64,000 bases of DNA, from positions 62,001-126,000 of the forward strand of contig NZ_BSSQ01000018.1 in NCBI RefSeq assembly GCF_030161375.1, in the 5' to 3' direction. Both the position numbers and the translations under genes were made by a program. Positions 32,132-40,331 of this stretch are shown here, piece by piece; the stretch's first letter is position 1; each line of letters opens with the position of its first letter. The notes beneath the pieces are model-generated. The model had not been told where the DNA came from and ran no database searches. It saw only the letters and a program-made list of their open reading frames with translations. The stretch comes from Paenibacillus glycanilyticus. GTDB lineage: Bacteria; Bacillota; Bacilli; Paenibacillales; Paenibacillaceae.

Positions 32132-33013
32132 CTATTCGTGGAATCGAGCCCGGAATAGGCTTGGCGACTCTCCCGTCCATCGTTTGAACTGCCTGCTGAA
32201 GTGGGCGATATTGTTGTAACCAAGTCTTGTGGAAATGTCCTCAACGGTGAGCTCGGGATCCATCAGGAGCAGCTTTGCTTTTTTCAACATCATCGTGGAT
32301 AAATATTGCCGGGGCGAAACGCCAAAAGCTCTTGTAAACATCCGGTTCACCGAAGAGGTGCTGTAACCAACCGCAGCGGCTGCCGACGCAATAGTATCTT
32401 TGTCATCGGAATCGGAATGGTTCCCGACTTGATCGACGGCCTGCTCCAGCATGACAGCAACCTGCGAGGCAATCTCGGAGCTTTTTAGGCCTGCCGGATC
32501 TTTATTCAGCTTGGACAAGGTGCCGCTTAGTACGGCAAACAGCTCAAATAACGCCGAGAGAATATGCATGCGGGCTTCCGTTTGCAGGGCTGCCTCATGC
32601 GCGGCCGTTAGCTCAATCAGCTTGTCGAGAACGGGACGGATCGCTATCGTTAGATCGCTGTCCGACGGGTAGAAGCATCTCGGGCTGCGGCCGAGCAATT
32701 CCCGAAAGGAAGGTTCGTCCACGTCAAAATGAAGGCAATAGTAGGTCATTCCCTCTTCTTCGGATACCTGGCTTTTGTGGTGCTCGCCTGGCTGCAGAAG
32801 AAACAGGTCTCCCGGCAGTTGCTTATAGCTTGTCCGCTCCACGGTAAACTCCTGAGTGCCCGCTAGGACGAGATTGATCTCGAAGATCGGATGCTTGTGG
32901 AGGGGATAACTCCAGTCCCGGTCCACGGTTCTTAGATGCGCGCCAAACACGCGAAAGGTAGAGTCCATGTCGGGCAGCATATACTCCCTTTTTCGACCCT
33001 CTTTTTGCTCCAT
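32132..33013 (-). CDS. AraC-family regulator with cupin sensor domain
   Basis: A 293-residue regulator. The N-terminal cupin (about 15-110) contains HKHPIFEINLVLAG and LPGDLFLLQPGEHHK. The C-terminus has two helix-turn-helix motifs (SAAAAVGYSTSSVNRMFTRAFGVSPRQYLS and EDISTRLGYNNIAHFSRQFKRWTGESP). ATG 33013 follows GGAGGAG. It is divergent from the GH43 glycosidase gene and upstream of the orphan binding protein gene, so either or both may be its targets. The effector is probably a sugar. Confidence 0.93.
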   Translation of the reverse strand: MEQKEGRKREYMLPDMDSTFRVFGAHLRTVDRDWSYPLHKHPIFEINLVLAGTQEFTVERTSYKQLPGDLFLLQPGEHHKSQVSEEEGMTYYCLHFDVDEPSFRELLGRSPRCFYPSDSDLTIAIRPVLDKLIELTAAHEAALQTEARMHILSALFELFAVLSGTLSKLNKDPAGLKSSEIASQVAVMLEQAVDQVGNHSDSDDKDTIASAAAAVGYSTSSVNRMFTRAFGVSPRQYLSTMMLKKAKLLLMDPELTVEDISTRLGYNNIAHFSRQFKRWTGESPSLFRARFHE

Positions 33014-33225
33014 TTCATACTCCTCCCTTCGTTATTTCCCGAATTGCTCGATTTGGGTAAATAGTGTCCTGCTATGGATATGGGATACCGGCCAAACCCC
33101 TGATAATATGTAGCTATTATATCACATCAACTAGAAGGGGCGGACGAAAGAGATGGATAACTTCTTTCTATTCTCAGCCTTTTCAAGCTTATTTCCTGAA
33201 CGGATGAGAGGAGAATTTTGTCGAT

Positions 33226-34833
33226 ATGGCTACTATTGTTAATCCGATTTTGCCCGGCTTTAATCCGGATCCTTGCATTTGCCGCGTAGGCGAAGATTAT
33301 TATATTGCGGTGTCCACCTTCGAGTGGTTCCCGGGCGTTGGGATTTACCATTCCAAAGATCTGAAGAACTGGCGGCTTGCTTCCCGTCCGCTGAACCGTC
33401 TTAGCCAATTGAACATGATGGGCAACCCGGATTCCGGCGGAGTTTGGGCACCCCAACTATCCTATAGCGATAACCAGTTTTGGCTGATTTACACCGACGT
33501 GAAAGTTGTTGAAGGCCAATGGAAAGATTGCCATAACTACCTGGTGACCTGCGATACGATTGACGGCGAATGGTCCGAACCGATCCATATGAACAGCTCC
33601 GGCTTTGACCCTTCCCTGTTCCATGACGATGACGGCAAAAAATATTTCGTTAATATGATGTGGGATCAGCGTATCGGCAACCATCCGTTCTACGGCATTG
33701 TTTTGCAGGAATACGATGCGGCTGAGAAGCGTCTCGTCGGCAAAGCGGATGTCATCTTCAAAGGAACCGACATTAAGCTGACCGAAGCTCCGCATTTGTA
33801 CAAAATCAACGGCTACTATTACCTGCTGACGGCTGAAGGCGGCACGAAATACGATCATCAGGCAACGATTGCCCGTTCGAAAAACTTGCGCGGACCGTAT
33901 GAAGTGCATCCGGACAATCCGCTCATCTCTTCGCATGCCCATCCGCGGATTGCGCTGCAAAAAGCGGGACATGCTTCGATCGTTCAGACCCATACCGACG
34001 AGTGGTTCCTTGTTCATCTCGTTGGTCGCCCTCTATCGCGTGAAGGGCAGCCTTTGCTTGATCCGCGCGGCTATTGTCCGCTTGGACGCGAAACGGCGAT
34101 TCAACGTCTCGAGTGGAATAACGACTGGCCGTACGTAGTTGGCGGCAACAAACCGTCGCTGACGATTGAAGGACCAAATATCGAGGAAGTGGCATGGGAA
34201 CCGGACTTCCCGGAGAAGGACAACTTCGATTCCGAGACGCTTAATCCGCATTTCCAGACGCTTCGTATTCCGCTTGGCGAGAACATCGTATCTTTGAAGG
34301 ACCGTCCGGGCCATCTGCGTATTTACGGCAAAGAGTCGTTAACGTCGAAGTTCACGCAAGCCTTCGTTGCGCGCCGCTGGCAGCATTTCAACTTTATCGC
34401 GGAGACAAAGGTTGCGTTTAATCCGACGTCGTTCCAGCAATCCGCTGGTCTGGTGAACTACTACAATACGCAGAACTGGACCTCCTGCCAGATCACTTGG
34501 CATGAAGACAAGGGTCGCATTCTAGAGCTGGTTGCATGCGATAACTTCTCGTTCTCGCAGCCGCTGCAAGGCTTCGAAGTTGTTATTCCGGATAGCGTGG
34601 AATATGTGCATATTCGCGTTGACGTTACGGAGTTGACGTACCGCTACTCGTATTCGCTAGACGGCGACAATTGGACGGCGCTGCCGGTAACATTCGAGTC
34701 GCATAAGCTGTCGGATGATTACATCCAAGGCGGCGGCTTCTTCACCGGCGCATTTGTTGGCATGCAATGCCAGGATACTTCGGGCAGAAGCTTGTATGCG
34801 GACTTTGACTATTTTGGTTACAAAGACAACTAG
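33226..34833 (+). CDS. glycoside hydrolase family 43 (beta-xylosidase/arabinofuranosidase)
   Basis: A 535-residue cytoplasmic glycosidase without a signal peptide. The five-bladed propeller carries the inverting catalytic set: general base Asp in NPILPGFNPDPCI, the pKa-modulating Asp in GFDPSLFHDDDG, and the general acid Glu in LTEAPHLYKI. A C-terminal beta-sandwich (about 330-535, with SAGLVNYYNTQNWTSCQI) is typical of the xylosidase subgroup. ATG 33226 has GGAG about 12 bases upstream. It probably cleaves xylo- or arabino-oligosaccharides. Confidence 0.93.
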   Translation: MATIVNPILPGFNPDPCICRVGEDYYIAVSTFEWFPGVGIYHSKDLKNWRLASRPLNRLSQLNMMGNPDSGGVWAPQLSYSDNQFWLIYTDVKVVEGQWKDCHNYLVTCDTIDGEWSEPIHMNSSGFDPSLFHDDDGKKYFVNMMWDQRIGNHPFYGIVLQEYDAAEKRLVGKADVIFKGTDIKLTEAPHLYKINGYYYLLTAEGGTKYDHQATIARSKNLRGPYEVHPDNPLISSHAHPRIALQKAGHASIVQTHTDEWFLVHLVGRPLSREGQPLLDPRGYCPLGRETAIQRLEWNNDWPYVVGGNKPSLTIEGPNIEEVAWEPDFPEKDNFDSETLNPHFQTLRIPLGENIVSLKDRPGHLRIYGKESLTSKFTQAFVARRWQHFNFIAETKVAFNPTSFQQSAGLVNYYNTQNWTSCQITWHEDKGRILELVACDNFSFSQPLQGFEVVIPDSVEYVHIRVDVTELTYRYSYSLDGDNWTALPVTFESHKLSDDYIQGGGFFTGAFVGMQCQDTSGRSLYADFDYFGYKDN

Positions 34834-34867
34834 GCTGGAGGAAATAGACAACAGGGCTCGTCATGGC

Positions 34868-34983
34868 GGGAAAAGTTCTCCTTCCGGTTTCGGTTATCCG
34901 TGTGAAATTTGAATGTACTCGTTTAACGAGATTTCACACGGATAAAGGAAAACGCTAACGCTCCTACAGGAGAAACTTTTCCC
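34868..34983. repeat. branched palindromic intergenic repeat, copy B
   Basis: The outer stem pairs GGGAAAAGTTCTCCT (34868-34882) with AGGAGAAACTTTTCCC (34968-34983). The inner 15-bp perfect stem pairs TTATCCGTGTGAAAT (34894-34908) with ATTTCACACGGATAA (34931-34945), and its tip has a further CTCGTT/AACGAG palindrome. Like copy A it lies between two convergent genes. Confidence 0.75.
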
Positions 34984-35023
34984 TCTATTCCTCGCACGTT
35001 GTCTTATTTTTTGGGGGACCGTT

Positions 35024-35070
35024 AACGACAGAAAGGAACCCGGCTAGTTGGGTTCCTTCCTGTCGTTTGT
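35024..35070 (-). terminator. bidirectional terminator
   Basis: AACGACAGAAAGGAACCC pairs with GGGTTCCTTCCTGTCGTTT. It directly follows the stop of the convergent hypothetical gene at 35070 and lies 40 bases after repeat copy B. Confidence 0.75.
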
Positions 35071-35879
35071 TATTCGAACATTTCGGTTGTCTCTCTCAAA
35101 CTGTAGGTTAATGATCGGATATCTGTCTGCTCGAAGAACACCTTGAAGAGTAAACGTGCGTCTTCAAAATGAAGGACCTCGTTTGACTTTATGATGATAT
35201 TGCCGCCGCTGTATTTTATTCTGCGTTTGATTTTAATAAGTGCATGGCGTCCAATTACAAAATGTCGGAAGCCTGACTCAGACCCTTCTCGCCATTCAAT
35301 TGTCATCTCTTTCGAAGATCCGGCGCACTGTATGTAACAAAAATCATTCAAGGATACTGTGCAAAAAGAACTTGTTGAATGATTCATCTGCTTCAGGAAC
35401 TTTTCAACAAAAGCAAAATCAACCGCTTCCTCTTCTACTAAATGGTTATCAACTTGACCTTGGAATTGCATAGTTGTTTTGTTCTGAGCTTCAGGAAATA
35501 TAATTTCTCCGTCTTCGCCGCTCACATCAAAAAAACCAACTTTGTGTTCAATAGCCAAATTACGCATGATACCATAAGCTTCCTCTGCTACAGAGTAAGA
35601 AAAAGCCGCGTAAATCACGGCAGATCCCAACGAATAATCGGTCAACCGATCTTCAGTTTCAGGTTCCTCTATGACATCCGTTACTTCAACAGCCGCATTC
35701 ATATTTGGAAAGTGTTCTAACAACTCTCTGTACAAACATTGTAATGCCTCCGAGCAAACCAAAGGATCATCATAATCGTGATTCTCCGGCCACTGCGCTT
35801 GTTGTTCAAACCAATCCATAAATGCATGCCTTTCTCTCGGTGCGCTAGATGGTTCAAAAACCATCAAATCATAACTCAT
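35070..35879 (-). CDS. hypothetical protein
   Basis: A 269-residue soluble, acidic protein. The N-terminal half (MSYDLMVFEPSSAPRERHAFMDWFEQQ...YSLGSAVIYAAFSYSVAEEAYGIMRNLAIEHKVGFFDVSG) is of a kind often found as small stand-alone hypothetical proteins in Bacillales. The C-terminal part (about 150-269) is not recognised. There are no membrane segments or signal peptide. It begins the AT-richer accessory stretch. A role as an immunity protein has been suggested for some accessory genes of this sort, but nothing here proves it. Confidence 0.75.
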   Translation of the reverse strand: MSYDLMVFEPSSAPRERHAFMDWFEQQAQWPENHDYDDPLVCSEALQCLYRELLEHFPNMNAAVEVTDVIEEPETEDRLTDYSLGSAVIYAAFSYSVAEEAYGIMRNLAIEHKVGFFDVSGEDGEIIFPEAQNKTTMQFQGQVDNHLVEEEAVDFAFVEKFLKQMNHSTSSFCTVSLNDFCYIQCAGSSKEMTIEWREGSESGFRHFVIGRHALIKIKRRIKYSGGNIIIKSNEVLHFEDARLLFKVFFEQTDIRSLTYSLRETTEMFE

Positions 35880-36114
35880 TTAAATCCTCCCGGCATTCAA
35901 TCAGAGATTGCTTTTATCTATTTCGTTGTTGTTTAAAAGTATATCTCTCAGCCTTCTTCCTGTAACTAACAATCACCCTGCTTTTTTCTGCGTTAATATA
36001 GAAATATGGATTTGGGCAATTTTTTCAATGAAAATCAAATTACTAATTCCACCTTTACGAGCCTCCAGCAAAATGATAACATTGGAAAAATATCTCAAGG
36101 TCGGGAGGGAGAAG

Positions 36115-36744
36115 ATGGTAAGCACGGGATCTTTAATCGCTTTTGGCGCGGTATCGCTAGGGATGGTCTGTAGTCCGGGTCCCAACATGATTTACTTGAT
36201 ATCCCGTTCCATTACGCAAGGGCGCAAAGCGGGGATTGTATCTCTGGGTGGGGTTGTTCTCGGATTCTTGGTTTACCTCATTGCGACGTTATTAGGTTTG
36301 ACCGCGGTGTTTCATCTGGTTCCCCTCCTTTATACAACCATAAAGTGGGCTGGTGCGGCTTATCTGCTATGGCTGGCATGGAAATCCATAAAGCCGGGAT
36401 CCCCATCTATTCTCAAACCGCAGACGCTTTCCGTGGAAGGGCCAAGAAAATTGTTTTTTATGGGCTTTATGACCAATCTGTTAAATCCAAAAATCGCAGT
36501 CTTATACATATCCCTGCTTCCTCAGTTCCAAGTTCCTGAGCAAGGGAATATGCTCCTGCAAGGCGCAACGCTGGGACTGGTTCAAATCACGATTAGTTTA
36601 ACCGTGAATCTCCTTATCGTGCTTGCTGCCAGCAAGATTGCAACTTGGTTTGGCGAACGGCCAACTTGGATGAAGGTGCAGCGATGGATAATGTCTGGCG
36701 TCTTAACGGGACTTGCCGTTAAATTAGCGGCTGAACGACGTTAA
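36115..36744 (+). CDS. LysE/RhtB-family amino-acid exporter
   Basis: A 209-residue membrane protein with about six hydrophobic segments. The family signature is GMVCSPGPNMIYLISRSITQGRKAGIVSLGGVVLGF, followed by GAAYLLWLAWKSIK and FMTNLLNPKIAVLYISLLPQF. ATG 36115 is chosen inside a longer open frame because GGGAGG lies six bases before it and the length then fits the family. It is convergent with the VOC gene across a shared terminator. Confidence 0.92.
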   Translation: MVSTGSLIAFGAVSLGMVCSPGPNMIYLISRSITQGRKAGIVSLGGVVLGFLVYLIATLLGLTAVFHLVPLLYTTIKWAGAAYLLWLAWKSIKPGSPSILKPQTLSVEGPRKLFFMGFMTNLLNPKIAVLYISLLPQFQVPEQGNMLLQGATLGLVQITISLTVNLLIVLAASKIATWFGERPTWMKVQRWIMSGVLTGLAVKLAAERR

Positions 36745-36759
36745 TAAACGCCATACAGC

Positions 36760-36799
36760 AAAAAAGAAGTACATCGCACACAAGCGATGTACTTCTTTT
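36760..36799 (+). terminator. bidirectional terminator
   Basis: GAAGTACATCGC pairs with GCGATGTACTTC with A- and T-runs on both sides, between the LysE-family gene and the convergent VOC gene. Confidence 0.88.
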
Positions 36800-36825
36800 C
36801 GTTTCTGACCGGTAATGCTATACCA

Positions 36826-37248
36826 CTATTGAGCTGCTTGTGTTGAAACCTGCCACGTCACTCCGAATCTATCTACTACTTGTCCGTATAGAGGACTCCA
36901 GAACGTTTGGTGCAAAGAGATAATCACTTTCCCGCCATCTTGTAATTTGCCGAATACTTCTCGCGTTGTTTCAACATCGCTAATAAAAATAGACAAGGTG
37001 GTCTGATCGCCAATCTGATAAGGCAGACCTGTAAATGTATCCGAAATCATCAAGTCTGTCGCCCCAACTTTGAGGTGTGCGTGCACGATTCGATTTTTTT
37101 CTTCATCCGATAGATTTGCATTTTCTTCAGGCATGTCGCCGAATCTTTGAACGATTAGAGCTTTCGTATGAAAAGCATGTTCATAGAACGCAACAGCTTC
37201 CTGTCCATCTCCATTTAAAATTAAATAAGGGTTGATACCTACGATCAC
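36826..37248 (-). CDS. PhnB-like VOC-family protein
   Basis: A 140-residue glyoxalase-fold protein. Signatures are INPYLILNGDGQEAVAFYEHAFHTKAL, IVHAHLKVGATDLMISDTF, and SPLYGQVVDRFGVTWQV. These match the PhnB/3-demethylubiquinone methyltransferase-like group, often of unknown function. GTG 37248 is taken as the start because the open frame's earlier GTG lies inside the GAGGTG binding site. Confidence 0.88.
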   Translation of the reverse strand: MIVGINPYLILNGDGQEAVAFYEHAFHTKALIVQRFGDMPEENANLSDEEKNRIVHAHLKVGATDLMISDTFTGLPYQIGDQTTLSIFISDVETTREVFGKLQDGGKVIISLHQTFWSPLYGQVVDRFGVTWQVSTQAAQ

Positions 37249-37287
37249 AAGTAACACCTCTTTTTTAATAGTTTTGATCTACCGTCA

Positions 37288-37467
37288 TTATTCCCTACTA
37301 AATATCTGTTTATAAGATATAACGGTTGCTATTTTATTAGAGTTGTTCCAGCTCACTTCAGCGTCTACAGCTTCACCAATAAATCTTAAGTTAACCGAAT
37401 TCACATCTTTTGCAGCAATAATTCTTTCTGTTCTTCCGCTAGCTTTAGCAAAACAAACTCGTCCCGC
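37288..37467 (-). pseudogene. remnant resembling a copper amine oxidase-like (stalk) domain
   Basis: An open frame of 59 codons with no clear start reads ...SGRTERIIAAKDVNSV, then NLRFIGEAVDAEVSWNNSN, then KIATVISYKQIFSRE. The segment LRFIGEAVDAEVSWNNSNK resembles the C-terminal strand region of the copper amine oxidase N1-type domain so common in Paenibacillus surface proteins (compare LRFIGEALGA-x-V-x-W). It overlaps the shifted tail of the DUF402 gene in another frame, so one of the two readings may be chance. Confidence 0.4.
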
Positions 37468-37932
37468 TTAATTAATTCATGAAGCATCGCGAATTCTTTT
37501 CTACTGATTCTTATCTATGATTCCATCCGTAAGAGCTGTTTCTAGCTCGTCTACGTCCTTATTTATAATTGCACCGGACGGTAAAACGATTAAGTCTAAG
37601 AATAAATCGTCCATCCACGGCACGTTATTGTCGCTGATGCCATTTTGAAGACATATGTCTATGTACCATTGAACGATATTGCCATTCGAATCAAACATCG
37701 TTGTTACCGAATGATTCCGATTGGATGGGAATTGTTGAAGCCACAGATAACCATCGTCCCCGATGCAAATTTTTTCTCCGTTATATTCAACGTAGAGCGG
37801 ATCCGACACTTTAACAATCTTGATGAGGGTCACGTAACCATCGAAATTCTCCGATGCAATAAAAGACTGCGCATATTCTCTAATTAGAACACGTTGCCAA
37901 TCTGAACGATCTCCGAATTTTCTTTTAAGCAT
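37401..37932 (-). pseudogene. DUF402 family protein with apparent frameshift near its C-terminus
   Basis: The main frame (37501-37932, 143 residues) is a good DUF402 protein: KFGDRSDWQRVLIREYAQSF, HSVTTMFDSNGNIVQWYIDI, PWMDDLFLDLIVLPSG, DVDELETALTDGIIDKNQ and then TAG at 37501. Family members usually continue for some 30 residues. In the next frame the DNA reads KEFAMLHELIKRDEFVLLKL AEEQKELLLQKM and stops at 37401, a plausible missing helical tail. A one-base loss or gain near 37500-37510 would explain this. It could be a real truncation or a sequencing error. DUF402 proteins include nucleoside di/triphosphatases. Confidence 0.6.
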
Positions 37933-37972
37933 TGGCAGCCCTCCATTACTTATCTCAGAGCTAACTCATCCA

Positions 37973-38362
37973 CTATCTCTTATCGCCCAACAGCCAATCG
38001 TTATACCATTCCCTGCCGGAAGCCCAGTCTTTAGAAGCTGGATCCTCTTTCAGAATGTCAGCGCAAGCGAGCGCCATAATATATTCCTGCAATCCGTTGT
38101 CATTACTGCCAGCGAATTTGTGAAGCAAATATTCTAAAGACTTCTCGCCATGCGAAACGATGTAGTTGTAATCGTCCCTACTCTCTTCAGCCTGAATATA
38201 GGCATATGGACTTGAGGAGAACTTAACATGAGAATCCTTCGGATTAACAATAAGGTGGAGTTTCTTATCAATGGTATGCTCAAAGGACTTATCTTTTGAA
38301 CCAATCAAACAAGCAACCAGTAACACGGCAAGACAAATAACGATGACGTTTCTCTTTTCCAT
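37973..38362 (-). CDS. small predicted lipoprotein
   Basis: A 129-residue protein with a signal peptide of about 17 residues and a lipobox LLVAC. The mature part is hydrophilic (SSSPYAYIQAEESRDDYNYI; EYLLHKFAGSNDNGLQEYIMALACADILKED). I do not recognise a family. It lies 40 bases upstream of the DUF402 gene on the same strand. The ATG at 38362 follows AGGAGATC. Confidence 0.7.
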   Translation of the reverse strand: MEKRNVIVICLAVLLVACLIGSKDKSFEHTIDKKLHLIVNPKDSHVKFSSSPYAYIQAEESRDDYNYIVSHGEKSLEYLLHKFAGSNDNGLQEYIMALACADILKEDPASKDWASGREWYNDWLLGDKR

Positions 38363-38450
38363 AACGATCTCCTAGTATGGGCTATGCTAAGCTGCCGGAT
38401 TCAAATAACTTCCTATTGTACGCTTCCACTACCTGGAAAGTTGCGGGTGA

Positions 38451-38684
38451 ATGATTCGAAGGAATGGCCCATATGTTGTGTTAAAAGAGGCAACACCGAG
38501 CGGCGGAGGTGTGGAGGTGTCAAACGATCCCGTTACGATCACGCTTGATGATGTAACCTTCCAATTACAAGAAGAGCATGACTTTGAATGGGTGAAGCAA
38601 TGGGGAAAGGTATTTATCGTATTTGATCAACAAGATTCGGGGAACATCAGCTTTGGTGTAGAGCAGGCAATAAAGCTAAAATGA
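38451..38684 (+). pseudogene. possible N-terminal fragment of a serine/threonine kinase-like protein
   Basis: A 77-residue frame containing FEWVKQWGKVFIVFDQQDSGNISFGVEQ. This resembles the N-terminal segment before the kinase fold in a Bacillales group of small Ser/Thr kinase-like proteins (compare GKVF-x-VF-x-x-x-DSGN-x-SFGV). The frame stops just where the kinase domain would begin. No strong ribosome binding site is seen. It is probably a truncated remnant, and the assignment is from pattern memory only. Confidence 0.4.
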
Positions 38685-38754
38685 TTTTCTTCAATGTAAA
38701 CACCTCGTTTTAGGATACTATAGGTTTTCCAAAATAAGGGTTTTATTATGTATA

Positions 38755-38792
38755 CAAAAAAAGAAGCAGCTGCCATCATCAAGCTGCTTCTC
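38755..38792 (-). terminator. intrinsic terminator
   Basis: AGAAGCAGCT pairs with AGCTGCTTCT, followed on the - strand by TTTTTTTGTA. It terminates the gene at 38798. Confidence 0.85.
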
Positions 38793-38797
38793 TTCTT

Positions 38798-39688
38798 TTA
38801 AAATTCACCAGAACGAGTCACTTTTATCATTTGGTAATAGCCAGCTACGTGATCTTCTGATCCATTCATGATCCTTTTATAAACCTTAGCAGGTGGATAA
38901 ATTTCAGTGTCTTCACCATCAAACTTTAAGGCAATGGCATCCTCAAATTGGTCGCTTAAGCCCCAATTTCCTCCTAAGTTTGCTCTAATAATTTCACCAA
39001 GATACCCGCCCCACATCTTACTGATTTGAGTGATTTGCTCTTCTGACGGACCTCGGCGGAAAATCTTCTTCCACCCTCGAGGGATACTTAGATGATAACG
39101 TTCCAATATAGCATCCAGCTCGGTTAAGCTGGCTTCCGAATAATCCAGTTCAACTCCTAGGCCCGACGCCACTTCTACAGCATCTTCAGCATAAGCCAAC
39201 ATTATTCCCGTTATCGCATACTCTTGTTTCTCGTCATCCTCTTCGTCCTCTTCCTGTTCCTCTTCCTGGTACCTAGTCTTTTGCTCCCGAAGCAACTCTA
39301 GTCGTTCCTCCAGCAACCCAGGCTTAATCTCCATATCCAATAACCCAAACTCTTGTATATCGTATATACCGGGGGCATCAAATTCTAATATGTTTAACCG
39401 TTCTCCGGAAGGTGCTAACTTATTCACGATTCTAACCGGCAGGTTTATGACTTCTAAATCCGACTTTCCATCCGGTTGATAAATTGCATACTTGTCCAGT
39501 CCTTGAATGGTCAATTTCTGGTCACCCGATAAGGACCATTCGAACGTTTCGATGGACGAAATGCCCCAATTCGAAAACTCGAACCAGCCCGTACCGTCTT
39601 CTGCAAAAAACACTACTTCATCGCTTGCGGCTCCTGGTCCATACATCTCATCGACAGACCAAGCTCCAACTAATGCTGACTTATCCAT
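38798..39688 (-). CDS. hypothetical two-domain protein with acidic linker
   Basis: A 296-residue soluble protein. The N-terminal part (about 1-110) is beta-rich with VGAWSVDEMYGPG and VFFAEDGTGWFEFSNWG, reminiscent of a lipocalin-like barrel. Residues 141-156 form a Glu/Asp-rich linker. The C-terminal part (about 160-290) is helical, with GGYLGEIIRANLGGNWGL and EIYPPAKVYKRIMNG. I cannot name either family with confidence. ATG 39688 overlaps the end of the GNAT gene by 8 bases, so translation is coupled; GAAGG precedes it. Confidence 0.75.
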   Translation of the reverse strand: MDKSALVGAWSVDEMYGPGAASDEVVFFAEDGTGWFEFSNWGISSIETFEWSLSGDQKLTIQGLDKYAIYQPDGKSDLEVINLPVRIVNKLAPSGERLNILEFDAPGIYDIQEFGLLDMEIKPGLLEERLELLREQKTRYQEEEQEEDEEDDEKQEYAITGIMLAYAEDAVEVASGLGVELDYSEASLTELDAILERYHLSIPRGWKKIFRRGPSEEQITQISKMWGGYLGEIIRANLGGNWGLSDQFEDAIALKFDGEDTEIYPPAKVYKRIMNGSEDHVAGYYQMIKVTRSGEF

Positions 39689-40235
39689 TCTCTCTACCTT
39701 CCCATTCCTCGCGCAAAATCCCCATCCGAATGGAATCGTAATACTCACCCTGATGCAACCGCACTTTGCGAATTCTCGCTTCCATCATCATGCCCAGCTT
39801 CTCGGCGCAGCGGATCATTCGTTTGTTGCCTGACCAAGTGGTGAGGCCAACTCGAACGAGCGGCATCGCTTCGAACAGATAGTCAATCCATAGGGTCAAC
39901 GCCTCCGTCCCGTATCCGCCGCTCCAATGGGCTGGACTGTATATCGTAATGCCCAGCTCCAGCCAAAGCGACGGCTTGTCCTCCCAATAGTAGACAACTG
40001 TCCCAATGATCTCTCCTTCTGTTTCTATGATGACCATAGATGGTACTTCATCCGCAGAAAACCGGGTATTTAATTGTGCTTTATACGAATCGAAATCCAT
40101 TTGTACTAATGGAAAATAAGGCGCGTCCCATTGTTTCCACTCGGGATTCTCTTCTCCGTATTTCAATTGCCAAAGAGAATATAAATCTTCTTCCTGGACG
40201 GATCTAAGGGTTGTTCTCTTACCGTTTATTCTCAT
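39681..40235 (-). CDS. GNAT N-acetyltransferase (RimJ/RimL-like)
   Basis: A 184-residue acetyltransferase. It opens MRINGKRTTLRSVQEEDLYSLWQLK, has the acetyl-CoA loop around YWSGGYGTEAL (motif A; residues shown as AHWSGGYGTEALTL), and VGLTTWSGNKRMIRCAEKLG followed by E-x-R, as in the RimJ/RimL group. ATG 40235 is chosen for GGAGGGAGGA six bases before it. The substrate is unknown. It is coupled to the hypothetical gene downstream. Confidence 0.9.
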   Translation of the reverse strand: MRINGKRTTLRSVQEEDLYSLWQLKYGEENPEWKQWDAPYFPLVQMDFDSYKAQLNTRFSADEVPSMVIIETEGEIIGTVVYYWEDKPSLWLELGITIYSPAHWSGGYGTEALTLWIDYLFEAMPLVRVGLTTWSGNKRMIRCAEKLGMMMEARIRKVRLHQGEYYDSIRMGILREEWEGRENG

Positions 40236-40331
40236 GCTGATTCCTCCCTCCATCCTCTGTTTTAAGTATACGTTATAAGCCGGTGACAAGGGAGGCAAAA
40301 ACCGTTATAACGCTTTTGTCCTAATTTTCGT

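Noticed and set aside
35908..36114. N-terminal extension of the LysE-family protein by 69 residues
   Set aside because: The family length fits the start at 36115, which has a good GGGAGG site. The extension is not conserved-looking.
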